DNA of 64,000 nt from Paracoccaceae bacterium (GCA_028284705.1 JANQRE010000013.1:1-64000), one strand, 5' to 3'. Positions 32,266 through 41,935 are shown, counted from the first letter of the stretch. Notes: generated by a model not told the origin, from the sequence alone. Made by a program: numbers and translations.

Positions 32266-32715
32266 ATGATACGGCGGTTTGGGGAAGCGGTGGATGGAAC
32301 GCAGCGCTATCGCAGGCGCCCTGGGGCCTATGCCGTGCTCTGGAACGGCTCGAAGGTTCTTCTGACCGTTCAGGATGGCGACCGCCTGCCGGAGCCCGAG
32401 GTGCAATTGCCCGGCGGCGGGATCGATCCCGGCGAGGCGCCCTTGCAGGCGCTGCACCGCGAGGTGTTGGAGGAGACCGGCTGGACGATCTCCGATCCGA
32501 TGCGCCTAGCGAGTTATCGGCGGTTCACCTACATGCCGGAATACGATCTTTGGGCTGAAAAGCTCTGCCATATTTATCTGGCGCGGCCGGGTTTGCGCCG
32601 CGGTGCGCCGAGCGAGCCGGATCATACCGTGATCTGGACCTCAGCCTCCCAAGCGGCGCGCATGCTCTACAATGAGGGCGACCGGTTTTTCCTGCGTCAG
32701 GCTTTAGGGGTTTGA
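32266..32715 (+). CDS. Nudix hydrolase
   Basis: 149 residues with a complete Nudix box: GGGIDPGE...ALHREVLEETGW at about residues 50-72. The rest (YAVLWNGSKVLLTVQDG, VQLPGG) fits a small general Nudix enzyme acting on a nucleoside diphosphate derivative; the substrate is unknown. It is divergent from hslO, and its last 19 bp overlap the convergent receiver-phosphatase gene. It may follow its own promoter in the 107-bp gap. Confidence 0.87.
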   Translation: MIRRFGEAVDGTQRYRRRPGAYAVLWNGSKVLLTVQDGDRLPEPEVQLPGGGIDPGEAPLQALHREVLEETGWTISDPMRLASYRRFTYMPEYDLWAEKLCHIYLARPGLRRGAPSEPDHTVIWTSASQAARMLYNEGDRFFLRQALGV

Positions 32716-33986
32716 GGGCCTCGATATTCAAAAACCAGCGCTGACACATCGTCATTGAAATCCGCCCAAGCCGCGTATTGGGACAGATCGTGCAGCAGAT
32801 CGGCAAGAAATTCCGGTCCGTCGCCAGCCGCATTTGCGACCAACATTTCGGCAAGGCCGTCTTCGTCTAGCAATCGCCCCTCGGGGTCTTCGCATTCGGT
32901 GATCCCATCCGAATACAGGATAAGACGATCGCCAGGGTCCATTTGGAAGGCAAAACTCTGGTATTTTGCACCGTGGAGAAGCCCGATGGGCATCCCACCA
33001 TCGCCGAGCTGATGCGGTGGCTCTCCATTCCCGAAGAGCATTGGATGCGGATGGCCGGCCTGCACGGCCCGCGCGTTCCCGGTTTCCAGATCGACAATCG
33101 CAAGCGCGAGCGTGAAATAATGCTCCGTCTCGATCTCTCTCAAGAGCATTTCGTTCAAAACTTCAGCGGCAATGGCCGGATCGACAGCTTCATACCCCCC
33201 ATTTGCCCGCTTCTGCATCGCGACGTTCTGCGCGGGTGTCTGGCCGTTCAAGGAAGCCGCCAATCGCGCCGTCATCAGCGCGGAGGAGACACCGTGGCCG
33301 GACACGTCCAGCGAGAACAGCCCCAATTCGGTGTCGCTGATGCGGAACTTACCCACCAGATCGCCGCCGACATGGCCGCTCGGACGCAGCAGCATCGACA
33401 CGCGCCCCTTATCGAAAATCTCGTCGGTTTCGGGCACAAGCGATTGCTGGAGGTGGCGCGCTTCTTTCAGGTCGCGCTCAATCGCCGCATAAAGCCGCTG
33501 CGCCTTGGTCAGCGCATCATTGACCTGCGCATTCTTTCGGACCAGTTCGGCTTGCATCTCAAGAATGCGTTCGCCCGCCTGGAGGCGCGCGCGTAACTCG
33601 CCGAAATTCACCGGTTTTGTGAGGAAATCATCCGCACCCGAATTTAGCCCCTCCGCAATCTCGTCAGAGGTGTTCTTGCTGGTGAGAAGCAGAAAATAAC
33701 CGTAGTCGGTCTCACCCAATTGCCTGAAAATACTGCAAAATTCCGGACCGCTCAGACCCGGCATGACCCAGTCGCTGATGACCATCGGGATACGGGTCTT
33801 GCGGCATATCTCCAAGGCCTGTTCGCCGCTATCGGCCTCGAGCACATTATAGCCCCATTTGCGCAGGGAGGTGCTGAGAATACGCCGTTGCATCCGACTG
33901 TCATCGACAACCAGAATCGTCTTCTGCGGCGCAACCTCCCGTTCGCTTTCGGGAGGGCCGACCGGATGCTTATCCAGAAAGGTCAT
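32697..33986 (-). CDS. Response regulator with PP2C (SpoIIE/RsbU) phosphatase output
   Basis: 429 residues. The receiver domain (about 22-140) has the acidic pair in VVDDSRMQRR, phospho-acceptor Asp72 in VISDWVMPGLSG and Lys in DDFLTKPVNFGEL. A short coiled coil (140-180) leads to a SpoIIE-type PP2C domain (about 190-425) with HVGGDLVGKFRI, SLDVSGHGVSSALMT and LILYSDGITECEDPEG, which carry the metal-binding aspartates. Such proteins dephosphorylate anti-sigma-factor antagonists in partner-switching pathways. A gene for an Hpt protein is divergent, 127 bp away, and is a likely phosphate donor. Confidence 0.92.
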   Translation of the reverse strand: MTFLDKHPVGPPESEREVAPQKTILVVDDSRMQRRILSTSLRKWGYNVLEADSGEQALEICRKTRIPMVISDWVMPGLSGPEFCSIFRQLGETDYGYFLLLTSKNTSDEIAEGLNSGADDFLTKPVNFGELRARLQAGERILEMQAELVRKNAQVNDALTKAQRLYAAIERDLKEARHLQQSLVPETDEIFDKGRVSMLLRPSGHVGGDLVGKFRISDTELGLFSLDVSGHGVSSALMTARLAASLNGQTPAQNVAMQKRANGGYEAVDPAIAAEVLNEMLLREIETEHYFTLALAIVDLETGNARAVQAGHPHPMLFGNGEPPHQLGDGGMPIGLLHGAKYQSFAFQMDPGDRLILYSDGITECEDPEGRLLDEDGLAEMLVANAAGDGPEFLADLLHDLSQYAAWADFNDDVSALVFEYRGPQTPKA

Positions 33987-34113
33987 GCCGGGGGTGTGAC
34001 AGGCGGACCTTAATGGAAGATGAATGCTAAAACTCTTTGTATTTCAGAAGGTTTTGGTAACCATCGGGAAAGAAATCTAGTCGAAGCTCGACCCAGCACT
34101 TGGGATTGCAGCA

Positions 34114-34410
34114 ATGATTGACTGGACACGCGTGGAAGAGCTTCGAAACGACCTCGGGGACGAGGATTTCGACGAAATTACGTCGCTTTTTCTTGAAGAG
34201 GTGGAAGAGCGATTGGACTGCCTGAAATCCGGCGGGTCGGACAATCTCGCCGATGACTTTCACTTCGTGAAAGGCAGTGCCGCCAATCTCGGCTTCGCCA
34301 CGTTAAGGGAGACCTGTGAAACCGCCGAACTTGCGCATGATTTCGGCGATATTCCAAGACTTTTGGCAGTCTATCAGCAGTCAAAGGCAGCTTTCCTGCA
34401 AGGAGTGTAG
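34114..34410 (+). CDS. Histidine phosphotransfer (Hpt) protein
   Basis: 98 residues, a single Hpt domain. The phospho-acceptor is His50 in FHFVKGSAANLGFATL, followed by CETAELAHDF, the usual helix pattern. It shuttles phosphate between a hybrid kinase and a response regulator; the divergent receiver-PP2C gene next door is the natural partner. The 3' end lies 7 bp from the stop of the convergent ilvA gene. No kinase is encoded nearby. Confidence 0.9.
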   Translation: MIDWTRVEELRNDLGDEDFDEITSLFLEEVEERLDCLKSGGSDNLADDFHFVKGSAANLGFATLRETCETAELAHDFGDIPRLLAVYQQSKAAFLQGV

Positions 34411-34417
34411 CGCCCGT

Positions 34418-35665
34418 TCAGATCAGGAATTCAGCAAGCAGATCGTCGTTCGTGATGTCGCGATGCGCAAAACCGGCCTCAGTCATGCGTTCCTCAAGCC
34501 CTTCGAAGGAGGCTGCTTTCTTTGTCTCCAGGCCGATCAGAACCGAGCCGAAATTGCGGGCTGATTTCTTCAGATACTCGAACCGTGCGATATCATCATC
34601 CGGTCCCAGAAGCGCGAGGAAATCCTTCAACGCGCCAGGCCTCTGCGGCATTCGCAGGATGAAGTATTTCTTCACCCCGCTGTAGCGCAAGGCGCGTTCT
34701 TTGACTTCCGGTAGACGCTCGAAATCGAAATTTCCACCGGAGGTCACGCAGACCACGCGCTTGCCTTTGATCTCGTCACGCATCTCGTCGAGCGCATCAA
34801 TCACCAGCGCACCTGCCGGTTCCAACACGATCCCTTCGATGTTCAGAAGTTTCATAATCGTCGTGCAAATCCGGTTTTCCGGGGCCAGATGCACCTGCCA
34901 CGGCACCACGGATTTCAGCACCTCAAAGGTATGATCCCCGATCCGCGCCACAGCGGCCCCATCGACGAATGTATCGATATGGGGCAGCGTCACCGGTGCG
35001 CCTGTCTCAAGGGCGGACCGCAGGCTCGCGCCCCCAGCCGGTTCGATGTAGCGAAACTGCGTTGCTGGTGCCTCAGATTGGAAATATCGGGTCATGCCAG
35101 CGGCCAGACCGCCGCCGCCCACCGGAACGATGATCATATCGGGCGGCGTTTCCATGTCTCCCAGAATTTCAACCGCGACGGAGGCCTGTCCTTCGATCAC
35201 ATCCGGGTCATCGAAGGGTGACAGGAAATGCGCGCCGACTTCGGTGCAATGCGCTTTGGCCGAGGCCAGTGTCTGGTCAAAATAATCGCCGGTCAGGCGG
35301 ATTTTCACCGTGTCCCCGCCAAACGCACGCGTCTTGTCGATCTTCTGCTGCGGTGTCGTGATCGGCATGAACACTTCGCCGCTGACGCCGAAATGCTGAC
35401 ACACATAAGCAAAGCCTTGGGCGTGGTTGCCAGCGCTGGCACAGACAAATCGCTCTGCCCCATCGGCCTGATCGCGCACCTTGCGCATGGCGTTGAACGC
35501 CCCGCGAATTTTGTAGGACCGCACCGGCGAGAGGTCTTCGCGTTTCAGGAAAATCTCCGCCCCGTATTCAGCGCTCAGATGATCATTGCGCTGCAGTGGC
35601 GTCGCCTCGAACAACCCGCGCATCAGGAGCGTGCCATTGCGCGCATTGGTGGTGAAATCACTCAT
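34418..35665 (-). CDS. ilvA: Threonine ammonia-lyase
   Basis: 415 residues. PLP enzyme that converts threonine to 2-oxobutanoate, the first step to isoleucine. The PLP lysine is Lys52 in RSYKIRGAFNAMRK, the glycine-rich phosphate loop is PVGGGGLAAGM near residue 180, and an ACT-like regulatory domain lies at about 330-415 (YFILRMPQRPGALKDFLALL). It is the shorter form with one ACT-like domain, not the 510-residue E. coli type. Its stop is 7 bp from the convergent Hpt gene, and its start overlaps the upstream membrane-protein gene by 8 bp. Confidence 0.93.
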   Translation of the reverse strand: MSDFTTNARNGTLLMRGLFEATPLQRNDHLSAEYGAEIFLKREDLSPVRSYKIRGAFNAMRKVRDQADGAERFVCASAGNHAQGFAYVCQHFGVSGEVFMPITTPQQKIDKTRAFGGDTVKIRLTGDYFDQTLASAKAHCTEVGAHFLSPFDDPDVIEGQASVAVEILGDMETPPDMIIVPVGGGGLAAGMTRYFQSEAPATQFRYIEPAGGASLRSALETGAPVTLPHIDTFVDGAAVARIGDHTFEVLKSVVPWQVHLAPENRICTTIMKLLNIEGIVLEPAGALVIDALDEMRDEIKGKRVVCVTSGGNFDFERLPEVKERALRYSGVKKYFILRMPQRPGALKDFLALLGPDDDIARFEYLKKSARNFGSVLIGLETKKAASFEGLEERMTEAGFAHRDITNDDLLAEFLI

Positions 35666-36389
35666 CTCTGGTCACGCGCACAGCGACGGTGGACAGAGCC
35701 AGCATCAACAAAATCCAACCGAGAATGCTGGTGACGATGGCCTCCGACAATGTCGAGAACACCGCCGCGGTGGCCCCCAGAAACAGGGCCAGGCTGATGG
35801 CGCACATCAGGATCGCCACCAGAACAGCTCCGAAAACGCCAACGCGTTTCTCGGGATCGACACTGAAATCAACAGGTTGCAGGAACACGCGCAGAAGCAG
35901 CAGCCAAAGGACCCAAAACGAAATCGCCGTCGCGACCGGCAAGAGGACAAACCCAACCCCAAGGGGCACTCGCGGCAGAAGCTGGCCCAAAAGCGCCGAG
36001 ACGACCGTCGTTCCAATGGCGACGAGCAACCCGGTCAAAACGAAGGCCCAAATCGTCTGCACCAGATCGGTGCGGGAGGGAAAAGGAAGTACGCTCCGGG
36101 GTGGTGTCGCGCCGTTCAGGATCGGCAGGGCAACCGCCGCCACCAGTCCGATCGAGACCAGATTGATCACCAGGGACACCATCAGGAACGTGGCCAAAAG
36201 GTCGGGATATTGGCCCTCTTCATCGGGCCGCAGGGTTGCGGCGCTGCCCCAGGTGTCCGTCAACACGTAGCTCACGACCAGCGCGAGGAGCGTGGTCAGA
36301 ACCCACCACAGGCCCGTCGCTTTCAGGAGCGCCCTGAATTGCCCGACAAAGGCACCGATAGATGCGCGAAAAAACTGCCAGCCTGTCAT
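35658..36389 (-). CDS. Multi-pass membrane protein of unknown function
   Basis: 243 residues from the ATG at 36389 (an in-frame GTG lies at 36398). About five to six membrane helices, beginning near residue 25 (ATGLWWVLTTLLALVVSYVL) and continuing to the C-terminus. It resembles YIP1/YIPF-type bacterial membrane proteins in its layout, but the match is not strong. Its 3' end overlaps the ilvA start by 8 bp, so both are co-transcribed; whether it has anything to do with isoleucine synthesis is unknown. The gap 36390-36560 to argG holds a GC-rich hairpin at 36415-36432. Confidence 0.72.
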   Translation of the reverse strand: MTGWQFFRASIGAFVGQFRALLKATGLWWVLTTLLALVVSYVLTDTWGSAATLRPDEEGQYPDLLATFLMVSLVINLVSIGLVAAVALPILNGATPPRSVLPFPSRTDLVQTIWAFVLTGLLVAIGTTVVSALLGQLLPRVPLGVGFVLLPVATAISFWVLWLLLLRVFLQPVDFSVDPEKRVGVFGAVLVAILMCAISLALFLGATAAVFSTLSEAIVTSILGWILLMLALSTVAVRVTRDE

Positions 36390-36414
36390 GCGGATCACTC
36401 GCTTATTGTTCTTG

Positions 36415-36432
36415 GCCGGGTTCGGGCCCGGC
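36415..36432. other. GC-rich hairpin in the divergent region before argG
   Basis: GCCGGG (36415-36420), loop TTCGGG, CCCGGC (36427-36432): a perfect 6-bp stem between two divergent genes. No T run follows in either direction. It may be leader structure or an operator; nothing decides between these. Confidence 0.25.
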
Positions 36433-36560
36433 GCATTGCTCCTATAAAGCGGTCAAATGGGGTTCAGGTCAATGAATCAAGCGCTCGGACCACCTTGCGC
36501 CTGCGCGGCGAAGGCGGTATCGCGCGGTGAATTTGCCACCTGTGACCGGAGCACGTGCCC

Positions 36561-37787
36561 ATGTCTTCGCCGAAAAAAGTCGTCCTTGCCTATTCCGGCG
36601 GGCTCGACACGTCGATCATCCTGAAATGGCTGCAGACCGAATATGGCTGCGAGGTCGTGACCTTTACCGCCGATCTCGGCCAGGGCGAAGAGTTGGAGCC
36701 CGCACGCAAGAAAGCCGAACTGCTCGGGATCAAACCTGAGAACATCTATATCGAAGACATCCGCGAGGAATTCGTGCGCGATTTCGTCTTCCCGATGTTC
36801 CGCGCCAATGCGGTTTACGAAGGGCTCTATCTGCTCGGCACGTCAATCGCTCGGCCGCTGATTTCAAAACGTCTGATCGAGATTGCGGCGGAAACCGGTG
36901 CCGATGCCGTGGCCCATGGTGCGACCGGCAAGGGCAACGATCAGGTGCGGTTTGAACTCAGCGCCTACGCGCTCAACCCCGAGATCAAGGTGATCGCGCC
37001 CTGGCGGGAATGGGACCTGACCTCCCGCACGAAGCTCCTGGAATTCGCTGAGCAAAACCAGATCCCGATTGCCAAGGACAAACGCGGGGAAGCGCCGTTT
37101 TCGGTCGATGCGAACCTTTTGCACACCTCCTCGGAAGGCAAAGTGCTGGAAGACCCCGCCGAGATGGCTCCGGATTATGTCTATCAACGCACCGTGCTTC
37201 CCGAAGACGCACCCGACGAGCCAGAGATCATCGAGATCGGCTTTGAGCGGGGCGATGCGGTGTCGATCAATGGCGAGGCGATGTCGCCCGCAACGCTCCT
37301 CACGAAACTCAACGAGTATGGCGGCAAACACGGCGTCGGGCGTCTCGATCTGGTCGAAGGGCGCTTCGTCGGCATGAAATCCCGCGGCATCTATGAGACG
37401 CCGGGCGGCACGATCCTGCTGGAAGCGCATCGGGGCATTGAATCGATCACGCTGGACCGCGGGGCTGCGCATCTGAAGGACGAGTTGATGCCGCGCTATG
37501 CCGAGTTGATCTATAACGGTTTCTGGTTCTCGCCCGAGCGCGACATGCTGCAGGCGGCGATTGATCGCTCGCAGGAACATGTGACCGGCACGGTCAAGGT
37601 GAAGCTCTACAAAGGTTCCGCCAAAACCGTCGCCCGCGCCTCGGAGCATTCGCTCTATTCCGAAGCGCATGTGACCTTCGAGGAAGATGCTGGGGCCTAT
37701 GATCAGAAAGACGCCGCCGGCTTCATCCAGCTGAACGCGCTGCGCCTGAAACTGCTCGCCGCACGCGACAAGCGCCTAAAAGGTTAA
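36561..37787 (+). CDS. argG: Argininosuccinate synthase
   Basis: 408 residues from the ATG at 36561; an in-frame GTG lies 6 bp earlier, and GGAG precedes both. The ATP-pyrophosphatase loop [18 protein letters not shown] is at the N-terminus, with [13 protein letters not shown] near residue 118 and the later motif SDIEGL-like part replaced by the usual [15 protein letters not shown]. It joins citrulline and aspartate with ATP in arginine synthesis. Cytoplasmic tetramer. The last 12 bp overlap the convergent sulfotransferase-like gene. Confidence 0.96.
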   Translation: MSSPKKVVLAYSGGLDTSIILKWLQTEYGCEVVTFTADLGQGEELEPARKKAELLGIKPENIYIEDIREEFVRDFVFPMFRANAVYEGLYLLGTSIARPLISKRLIEIAAETGADAVAHGATGKGNDQVRFELSAYALNPEIKVIAPWREWDLTSRTKLLEFAEQNQIPIAKDKRGEAPFSVDANLLHTSSEGKVLEDPAEMAPDYVYQRTVLPEDAPDEPEIIEIGFERGDAVSINGEAMSPATLLTKLNEYGGKHGVGRLDLVEGRFVGMKSRGIYETPGGTILLEAHRGIESITLDRGAAHLKDELMPRYAELIYNGFWFSPERDMLQAAIDRSQEHVTGTVKVKLYKGSAKTVARASEHSLYSEAHVTFEEDAGAYDQKDAAGFIQLNALRLKLLAARDKRLKG

Positions 37788-38471
37788 CGCCTTCGCTTTC
37801 AGCGCCTCGTAATGGGTGAGCGCTTCGGCGAGGTGGGGATGGTCGATCTCGGGCAGCGCGCCTTCCGCGTCCGCAAAGCCTGTCGATTGATGCACGGCGT
37901 TGTACCAATGCGGGGCCCAGGCGCCGTCATAGGGGCGGGGCCCGGCCTCCCAGGACAACATCGCGTCGTCAAAGGGTAGGCCGATCTCCGCACAGAGGAC
38001 CTTCAACGCGCGCTGCGGATCGCGTCTTATATCGGCGCTGTCGATGATCGGGCCGGGCAGCGCGGCGGCAATCTCGGTCTGACGGGTGAACCCCAGATCA
38101 TCAAGCGACGGGCTCTCGCGTTTCTGAATGTAGCTCGCGATCACCCGCGCCGGGTGGCGGAGAAGATGCACATTCACGCAGGTCTCGGCCCAGTCCAGCG
38201 GGAAGCCGTCGATCATGTGATGGCACATATGTTTCTGATACCAATGCGCCTTGCCACCCGGTGGCTGGCCAGCGAGGGCCGCCGCGACCTTGGCCGGATC
38301 GTTTTCCATCGCGGCCACGGTCTCGTCCCGCATCGGATGGTCAATGCCGGTGCGCGCCAGGAAGGCGCCGAAGAAAGGCTCGTCGCTGGCAGCACAATCG
38401 GGCCGGTTTCCAAACGCATACATCATCGCGGTTGAGAGGTTGCGTGGCCCGGACCACATGGCGATTTTCAT
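37776..38471 (-). CDS. Sulfotransferase-like P-loop protein
   Basis: 231 residues. The N-terminal [20 protein letters not shown] resembles the PAPS 5'-phosphosulfate-binding loop of sulfotransferases, and [20 protein letters not shown] resembles the 3'-phosphate-binding segment (RHP...S). Such proteins are found in many Rhodobacterales next to varied genes; the acceptor is unknown, and some may not be true sulfotransferases. It ends inside argG by 12 bp and is otherwise isolated. No signal peptide. Confidence 0.75.
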   Translation of the reverse strand: MKIAMWSGPRNLSTAMMYAFGNRPDCAASDEPFFGAFLARTGIDHPMRDETVAAMENDPAKVAAALAGQPPGGKAHWYQKHMCHHMIDGFPLDWAETCVNVHLLRHPARVIASYIQKRESPSLDDLGFTRQTEIAAALPGPIIDSADIRRDPQRALKVLCAEIGLPFDDAMLSWEAGPRPYDGAWAPHWYNAVHQSTGFADAEGALPEIDHPHLAEALTHYEALKAKALTF

Positions 38472-38575
38472 CTGTCAGACACTTTCAGATAAGCGATTCA
38501 CAAAACATGCCCGTGGGGTTACTCTGAGCGCAAAAAACAACAAAACCGAAGAGTAGCCAAAAGGAAAATTCGGAG

Positions 38576-39718
38576 ATGGACAGTCAAGTCAAAGGTTTTG
38601 AGTTCCGCGGAAACGCGAAGGAGTGGTTCGGCATCTGGATTGTGAACTTGCTTCTAACCATCATCACCATCGGGATTTATTCCGCATGGGCGAAGGTGCG
38701 GACCAAGAAATATTTCTACAACAACACCTATGTCGAAGGGCGGAATTTCGACTACCACGCCACGGGCAAGCAGATCCTGATCGGACGGCTCATCGTGATC
38801 GCTGCGCTGGTCGTGTTCAATCTGATCCTCGCCGCGCTTCCGGTCATTGGCCTGGTTTTGCTCCTCGCCCTGCTGGCCGCTCTGCCATGGCTTCTGGTCC
38901 GCGCGATGCTCTTTAACGCGCGGATGTCGAGCTTTTCCAACGTGCGCTTCAACTTCGTCGGCAAATATGGACGGGCCTTCGTCGTGTTCCTGCTCGCGCC
39001 CATCGGCGCGTATCTCTTGATCGCGATACTTGGTGGCGGCGCGGCTTTTGCGGCTGAGACTGTCGGGATCGCTGTTGCGGTTATCCTGGGTCTCATCGCG
39101 GTGGTTGTGCTGTTTTTGGTCTTCCCGGTCATCGACCGGATGGTGAAAGCCTTCTCCATCAACAATCACAAACTCGGTGTCGCTTCGTTCGAGATGAACG
39201 TACCGGTCGGCCCCTTTGTGAAAGCCGCGATTTTCGCCTCGCTCTGGGTCGTCGCTGTCTTGGTGATCGGCGGCGTTCTGATCGGTGGCCCGCTGGTTGC
39301 GATGTTCTCCGACCTTGAGGCGGGTATTGAGCCGGGACCCGCACAAATGGGCCTGATCGGCATCCTTTATCTGCTGTTCTTTGTGGCTTTCCTGCCGGCG
39401 GTGTTTATCTATCAGGCCATGATCCGGAACGTGATTTACAACAACACCACGCTTGAGGGCGGGCATAGCTTCACATCCAACGTGTCGGCCAAGTCGCTAC
39501 TCTGGATCGCGCTCTCCAACATGGTCGTCGTGATCTGTACACTCGGTCTGATGCTGCCCTGGGCACAGGTGCGCATGGCGAAATATCTCGCCGATCACAC
39601 TGGTCTGATCCCCGGTGCCGATATGGACAGCTTCATCGGCGAGCAGCAGGAGAAAGTCAGCGCCCTTGGCGACGCTTACTCCGATATCGAGGGTCTCGAT
39701 GTTGGTCTGCCCATCTAA
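38576..39718 (+). CDS. DUF898 (YjgN-like) membrane protein
   Basis: 380 residues with an internal duplication. The unit FRGNAKEWFGIWIVNLLLTI...IGIYSAWAKVRTKKYFYNNT appears at the N-terminus, and a related unit SAKSLLWIALSNMVVVICTL...GLMLPWAQVRMAKYLADHT lies near the C-terminus, each with several membrane helices. YjgN homologues are inner-membrane proteins of unknown function. It is 15 bp before a gene for an M48 protease with which it is likely co-transcribed. The upstream gap of 104 bp contains its promoter. Confidence 0.85.
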   Translation: MDSQVKGFEFRGNAKEWFGIWIVNLLLTIITIGIYSAWAKVRTKKYFYNNTYVEGRNFDYHATGKQILIGRLIVIAALVVFNLILAALPVIGLVLLLALLAALPWLLVRAMLFNARMSSFSNVRFNFVGKYGRAFVVFLLAPIGAYLLIAILGGGAAFAAETVGIAVAVILGLIAVVVLFLVFPVIDRMVKAFSINNHKLGVASFEMNVPVGPFVKAAIFASLWVVAVLVIGGVLIGGPLVAMFSDLEAGIEPGPAQMGLIGILYLLFFVAFLPAVFIYQAMIRNVIYNNTTLEGGHSFTSNVSAKSLLWIALSNMVVVICTLGLMLPWAQVRMAKYLADHTGLIPGADMDSFIGEQQEKVSALGDAYSDIEGLDVGLPI

Positions 39719-39733
39719 CAGGTCGGCAGGCCG

Positions 39734-40801
39734 GTGAGCCTGCTGCCGCATCAGGTTGAGGGGCGCGCTTATCCGCGCCTCTCGTCACGTCAGGTGGCCG
39801 CAACGCTGAAACATCGCGCCGTGATGCAAAGCGAAAGCGAGAAGCCCGACGATCTTTTCATCGACATTCTCGATAGGGAGGGTGTGGTCCTGGGTGGTGC
39901 ACCGCTCAGCCAGATCGAGGTCGATTGGCCCATCGGGCGCCAGCCGCGTAAGTTGACCCTGCCGGATGGTACCGTGTTTGAGACCGACGATCACGACGCC
40001 ATTGGCCAGATCGTCGGTGAAAGCAATTCAACCAAACTGCATCGGCTGGAGCAATTCCATCCGCGCCTGATCGCTTTTGTGCTGGCCTGTATGGTCGGTG
40101 TCTGGGTCATCTACCGCTATGGGCTCGACATTCTCGTGGCTTTCGCCATTTGGCTCACGCCCCCGGTGCTGGTCGCCCAGATCGACAAAGGCACTATGGC
40201 CACGATTGATTTCCAGATGGCCGAAGCCTCCAGGCTTGATGCCAATGAACAGGCCCGCGTGGAGGATATCTTCGCGACCCTGTTGCCTCATATCGAGGAC
40301 GTCCCGGACGGAACCAATTTCCAGCTTCTCTTCCGGGATATGCCCGGAATGGGTCCCAATGCCTTTGCGCTGCCCGGTGGCACGGTTGTCATGACCGATG
40401 CCTTCATCCGCGATTTTCCCGATGAAGATGTGTTGGCCAGCGTGTTGGGTCACGAGATCGGCCATGTGGTGGAACGGCACGGGATGCGGCAGCTCTATCG
40501 CTCGCTGACTGTCTATATCCTGATTGCGCTCATGGCGGGTGATACCGGCCCGTTCCTGGAAGAAATCCTGCTCGAAGGCAACGTGCTCCTCTCGCTTAGT
40601 TTCAGCCGCGCCCATGAGCGGGCGGCGGATGAGTTTGGTGTCAAGCTGGCCGACCGCGCGGGTTACGACCCTGCTGGGTTGAAAATCTTTTTCGACGAGA
40701 TTTCGAAAAAGTTCGGCGAGCCGCCGCGCTGGCTCTCGACCCACCCCGGCAGCAAGGAGCGCGCCGCCGATATCGACGGCTATATCGAGGCGCTGCCCTG
40801 A
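39734..40801 (+). CDS. M48-family metalloprotease, membrane-anchored
   Basis: 355 residues from a GTG at 39734. One clear membrane segment (LIAFVLACMVGVWVIYRYGL, about residue 115) precedes the protease domain. The zinc site is LGHEIGHVVERHG, with the third ligand in SRAHERAADEFG, the M48 pattern. Near the C-terminus STHPGSKERAADID is typical of the BepA/HtpX-like group. The protease probably acts on misfolded envelope proteins; it follows the DUF898 gene by 15 bp, a pairing seen in this group. The N-terminal 100 residues form a cytoplasmic region of unknown role. Confidence 0.88.
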   Translation: MSLLPHQVEGRAYPRLSSRQVAATLKHRAVMQSESEKPDDLFIDILDREGVVLGGAPLSQIEVDWPIGRQPRKLTLPDGTVFETDDHDAIGQIVGESNSTKLHRLEQFHPRLIAFVLACMVGVWVIYRYGLDILVAFAIWLTPPVLVAQIDKGTMATIDFQMAEASRLDANEQARVEDIFATLLPHIEDVPDGTNFQLLFRDMPGMGPNAFALPGGTVVMTDAFIRDFPDEDVLASVLGHEIGHVVERHGMRQLYRSLTVYILIALMAGDTGPFLEEILLEGNVLLSLSFSRAHERAADEFGVKLADRAGYDPAGLKIFFDEISKKFGEPPRWLSTHPGSKERAADIDGYIEALP

Positions 40802-40890
40802 TAACCTTTGCGTGACCTCACGCGCCTGTTGGTTTCCCAGAGCCTGCCGATTAGTCAGGTTGCGGCAAAGCTGACATTAAGGTGCTCCTC

Positions 40891-41538
40891 ATGTTGAAAT
40901 CCCGCATTGCCGCTCTTTTTATCGCCTCGTTTGGCCTTCTGTCGCCAACACTGGCCTCAGCAGAGACACTAACAGTCGCGGGCGGATGCTTTTGGTGCGT
41001 GGAGAGCGACTTTGAAAGTGTGCGCGGTGTGACAGAGGTTGTCTCCGGTTTCACCGGCGGGTCGGTCTCCAACCCGAGCTACAAGCAAGTTGTCGGGGGC
41101 GGCACGGGGCATCGTGAGGCTGTACAAATCACCTTCGATCCCGGCGTGATTTCCCGCGATCAGATATTGCACATGTTCCTGCGCTCGATTGATCCCACCG
41201 ATGCGGGCGGTCAGTTCTGTGACCGGGGACACAGCTACTCTACGGCCATCTACCCCGCCAATGCCGCGCAGACAAACGCTGCGAAGGCCGCCTTGGCCAA
41301 GGCCTCAAGCGATCTGGGCCGCAACGTTGTGACGCCAATTGAGCCGCTGACCGCGTTCTACCCCGCAGAGGCCTACCATCAGGATTACTACAAAAGCAGC
41401 GACCGCGTTTTGACGCGATTTGGTCTGATCTCTAAGGCAAAGGCCTACAAGAGATACCGCGAGGCCTGCGGTCGCGACGCCAAGGTTTCGAAACTCTGGG
41501 GCTCGGCGGCGCCGTTTACCAAAGGACATGGTTCGTAA
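40891..41538 (+). CDS. msrA: Exported peptide-methionine (S)-S-oxide reductase
   Basis: 215 residues from the ATG at 40891, with AAGG 8 bp upstream. A signal peptide ([21 protein letters not shown]) is followed by the catalytic motif [27 protein letters not shown] and [12 protein letters not shown] are the other MsrA signatures. It reduces methionine-S-sulfoxide in oxidised proteins. The export signal places it in the periplasm, where electrons must come from a dedicated donor not encoded nearby. It is otherwise of normal length for MsrA. Confidence 0.92.
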   Translation: MLKSRIAALFIASFGLLSPTLASAETLTVAGGCFWCVESDFESVRGVTEVVSGFTGGSVSNPSYKQVVGGGTGHREAVQITFDPGVISRDQILHMFLRSIDPTDAGGQFCDRGHSYSTAIYPANAAQTNAAKAALAKASSDLGRNVVTPIEPLTAFYPAEAYHQDYYKSSDRVLTRFGLISKAKAYKRYREACGRDAKVSKLWGSAAPFTKGHGS

Positions 41539-41603
41539 GGCGGGCGGTTGATGCTGTTGCCTCGGATTGCGACCACCAAAACCCCTAACGGACCGTGAAC
41601 AAC

Positions 41604-41624
41604 ATCTAAGAAAATTAGAGTTTG
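41604..41624 (+). repeat. Left arm of a perfect 21-bp inverted repeat
   Basis: The 21 bp at 41604-41624 (beginning ATCTAAGAAAATTAG) are the exact reverse complement of 41936-41956. They are AT-rich in a GC-rich setting. Together the arms bracket a 353-bp unit with one small gene. The match stops sharply on both sides, and no target-site duplication is visible. Confidence 0.8.
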
Positions 41625-41665
41625 GCGTTCACGATTGGTTAGGCGACTCATTCCATACTCAACCG

Positions 41666-41929
41666 ATGAATATGAGAATGACCCTACCCGCCGACTTTGT
41701 GTATCCAGATCAATTTTGTGAAACCGGCCATCGATGGATGGACCAGTTGTTTGGTGCCAAGGCTGTGCGAGATGGCGGTGTCGTGCGCCGCAAATTGAAG
41801 GATGTTGATCGGGAAGTTGGCCGAGACATCTTGTTGGAGGAAGTCAACCGGCGCGGGTATCATGCCGTGATTTGCGGCGGCCAGTTCATCATCATCTGCA
41901 ATTCCGGGCGGCTGCAGGTTCTCACATAA
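41666..41929 (+). CDS. Small protein of unknown function framed by inverted repeats
   Basis: 87 residues from the ATG at 41666; ATGs at 41672 and 41678 are also in frame and no start has a good Shine-Dalgarno. The C-terminal part reads VVRRKLKDVDREVGRDILLE followed by NRRGYHAVICGGQFIIICNS, a helix and two beta strands. It reminds me of small orphan proteins seen in Rhodobacterales, but I cannot name a family. No signal peptide. The frame is open upstream to 41567, but that stretch reads through the left repeat arm and is not preferred. The stop is followed at once by a 6-bp hairpin and a T-rich stretch within the right repeat arm. Confidence 0.6.
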   Translation: MNMRMTLPADFVYPDQFCETGHRWMDQLFGAKAVRDGGVVRRKLKDVDREVGRDILLEEVNRRGYHAVICGGQFIIICNSGRLQVLT

Positions 41930-41935
41930 TAGAGT

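Noticed and set aside
41567-41665. Upstream extension of the small gene at 41666
   Set aside because: The 33 extra codons begin at a TTG, read through the left repeat arm, and have no Shine-Dalgarno.
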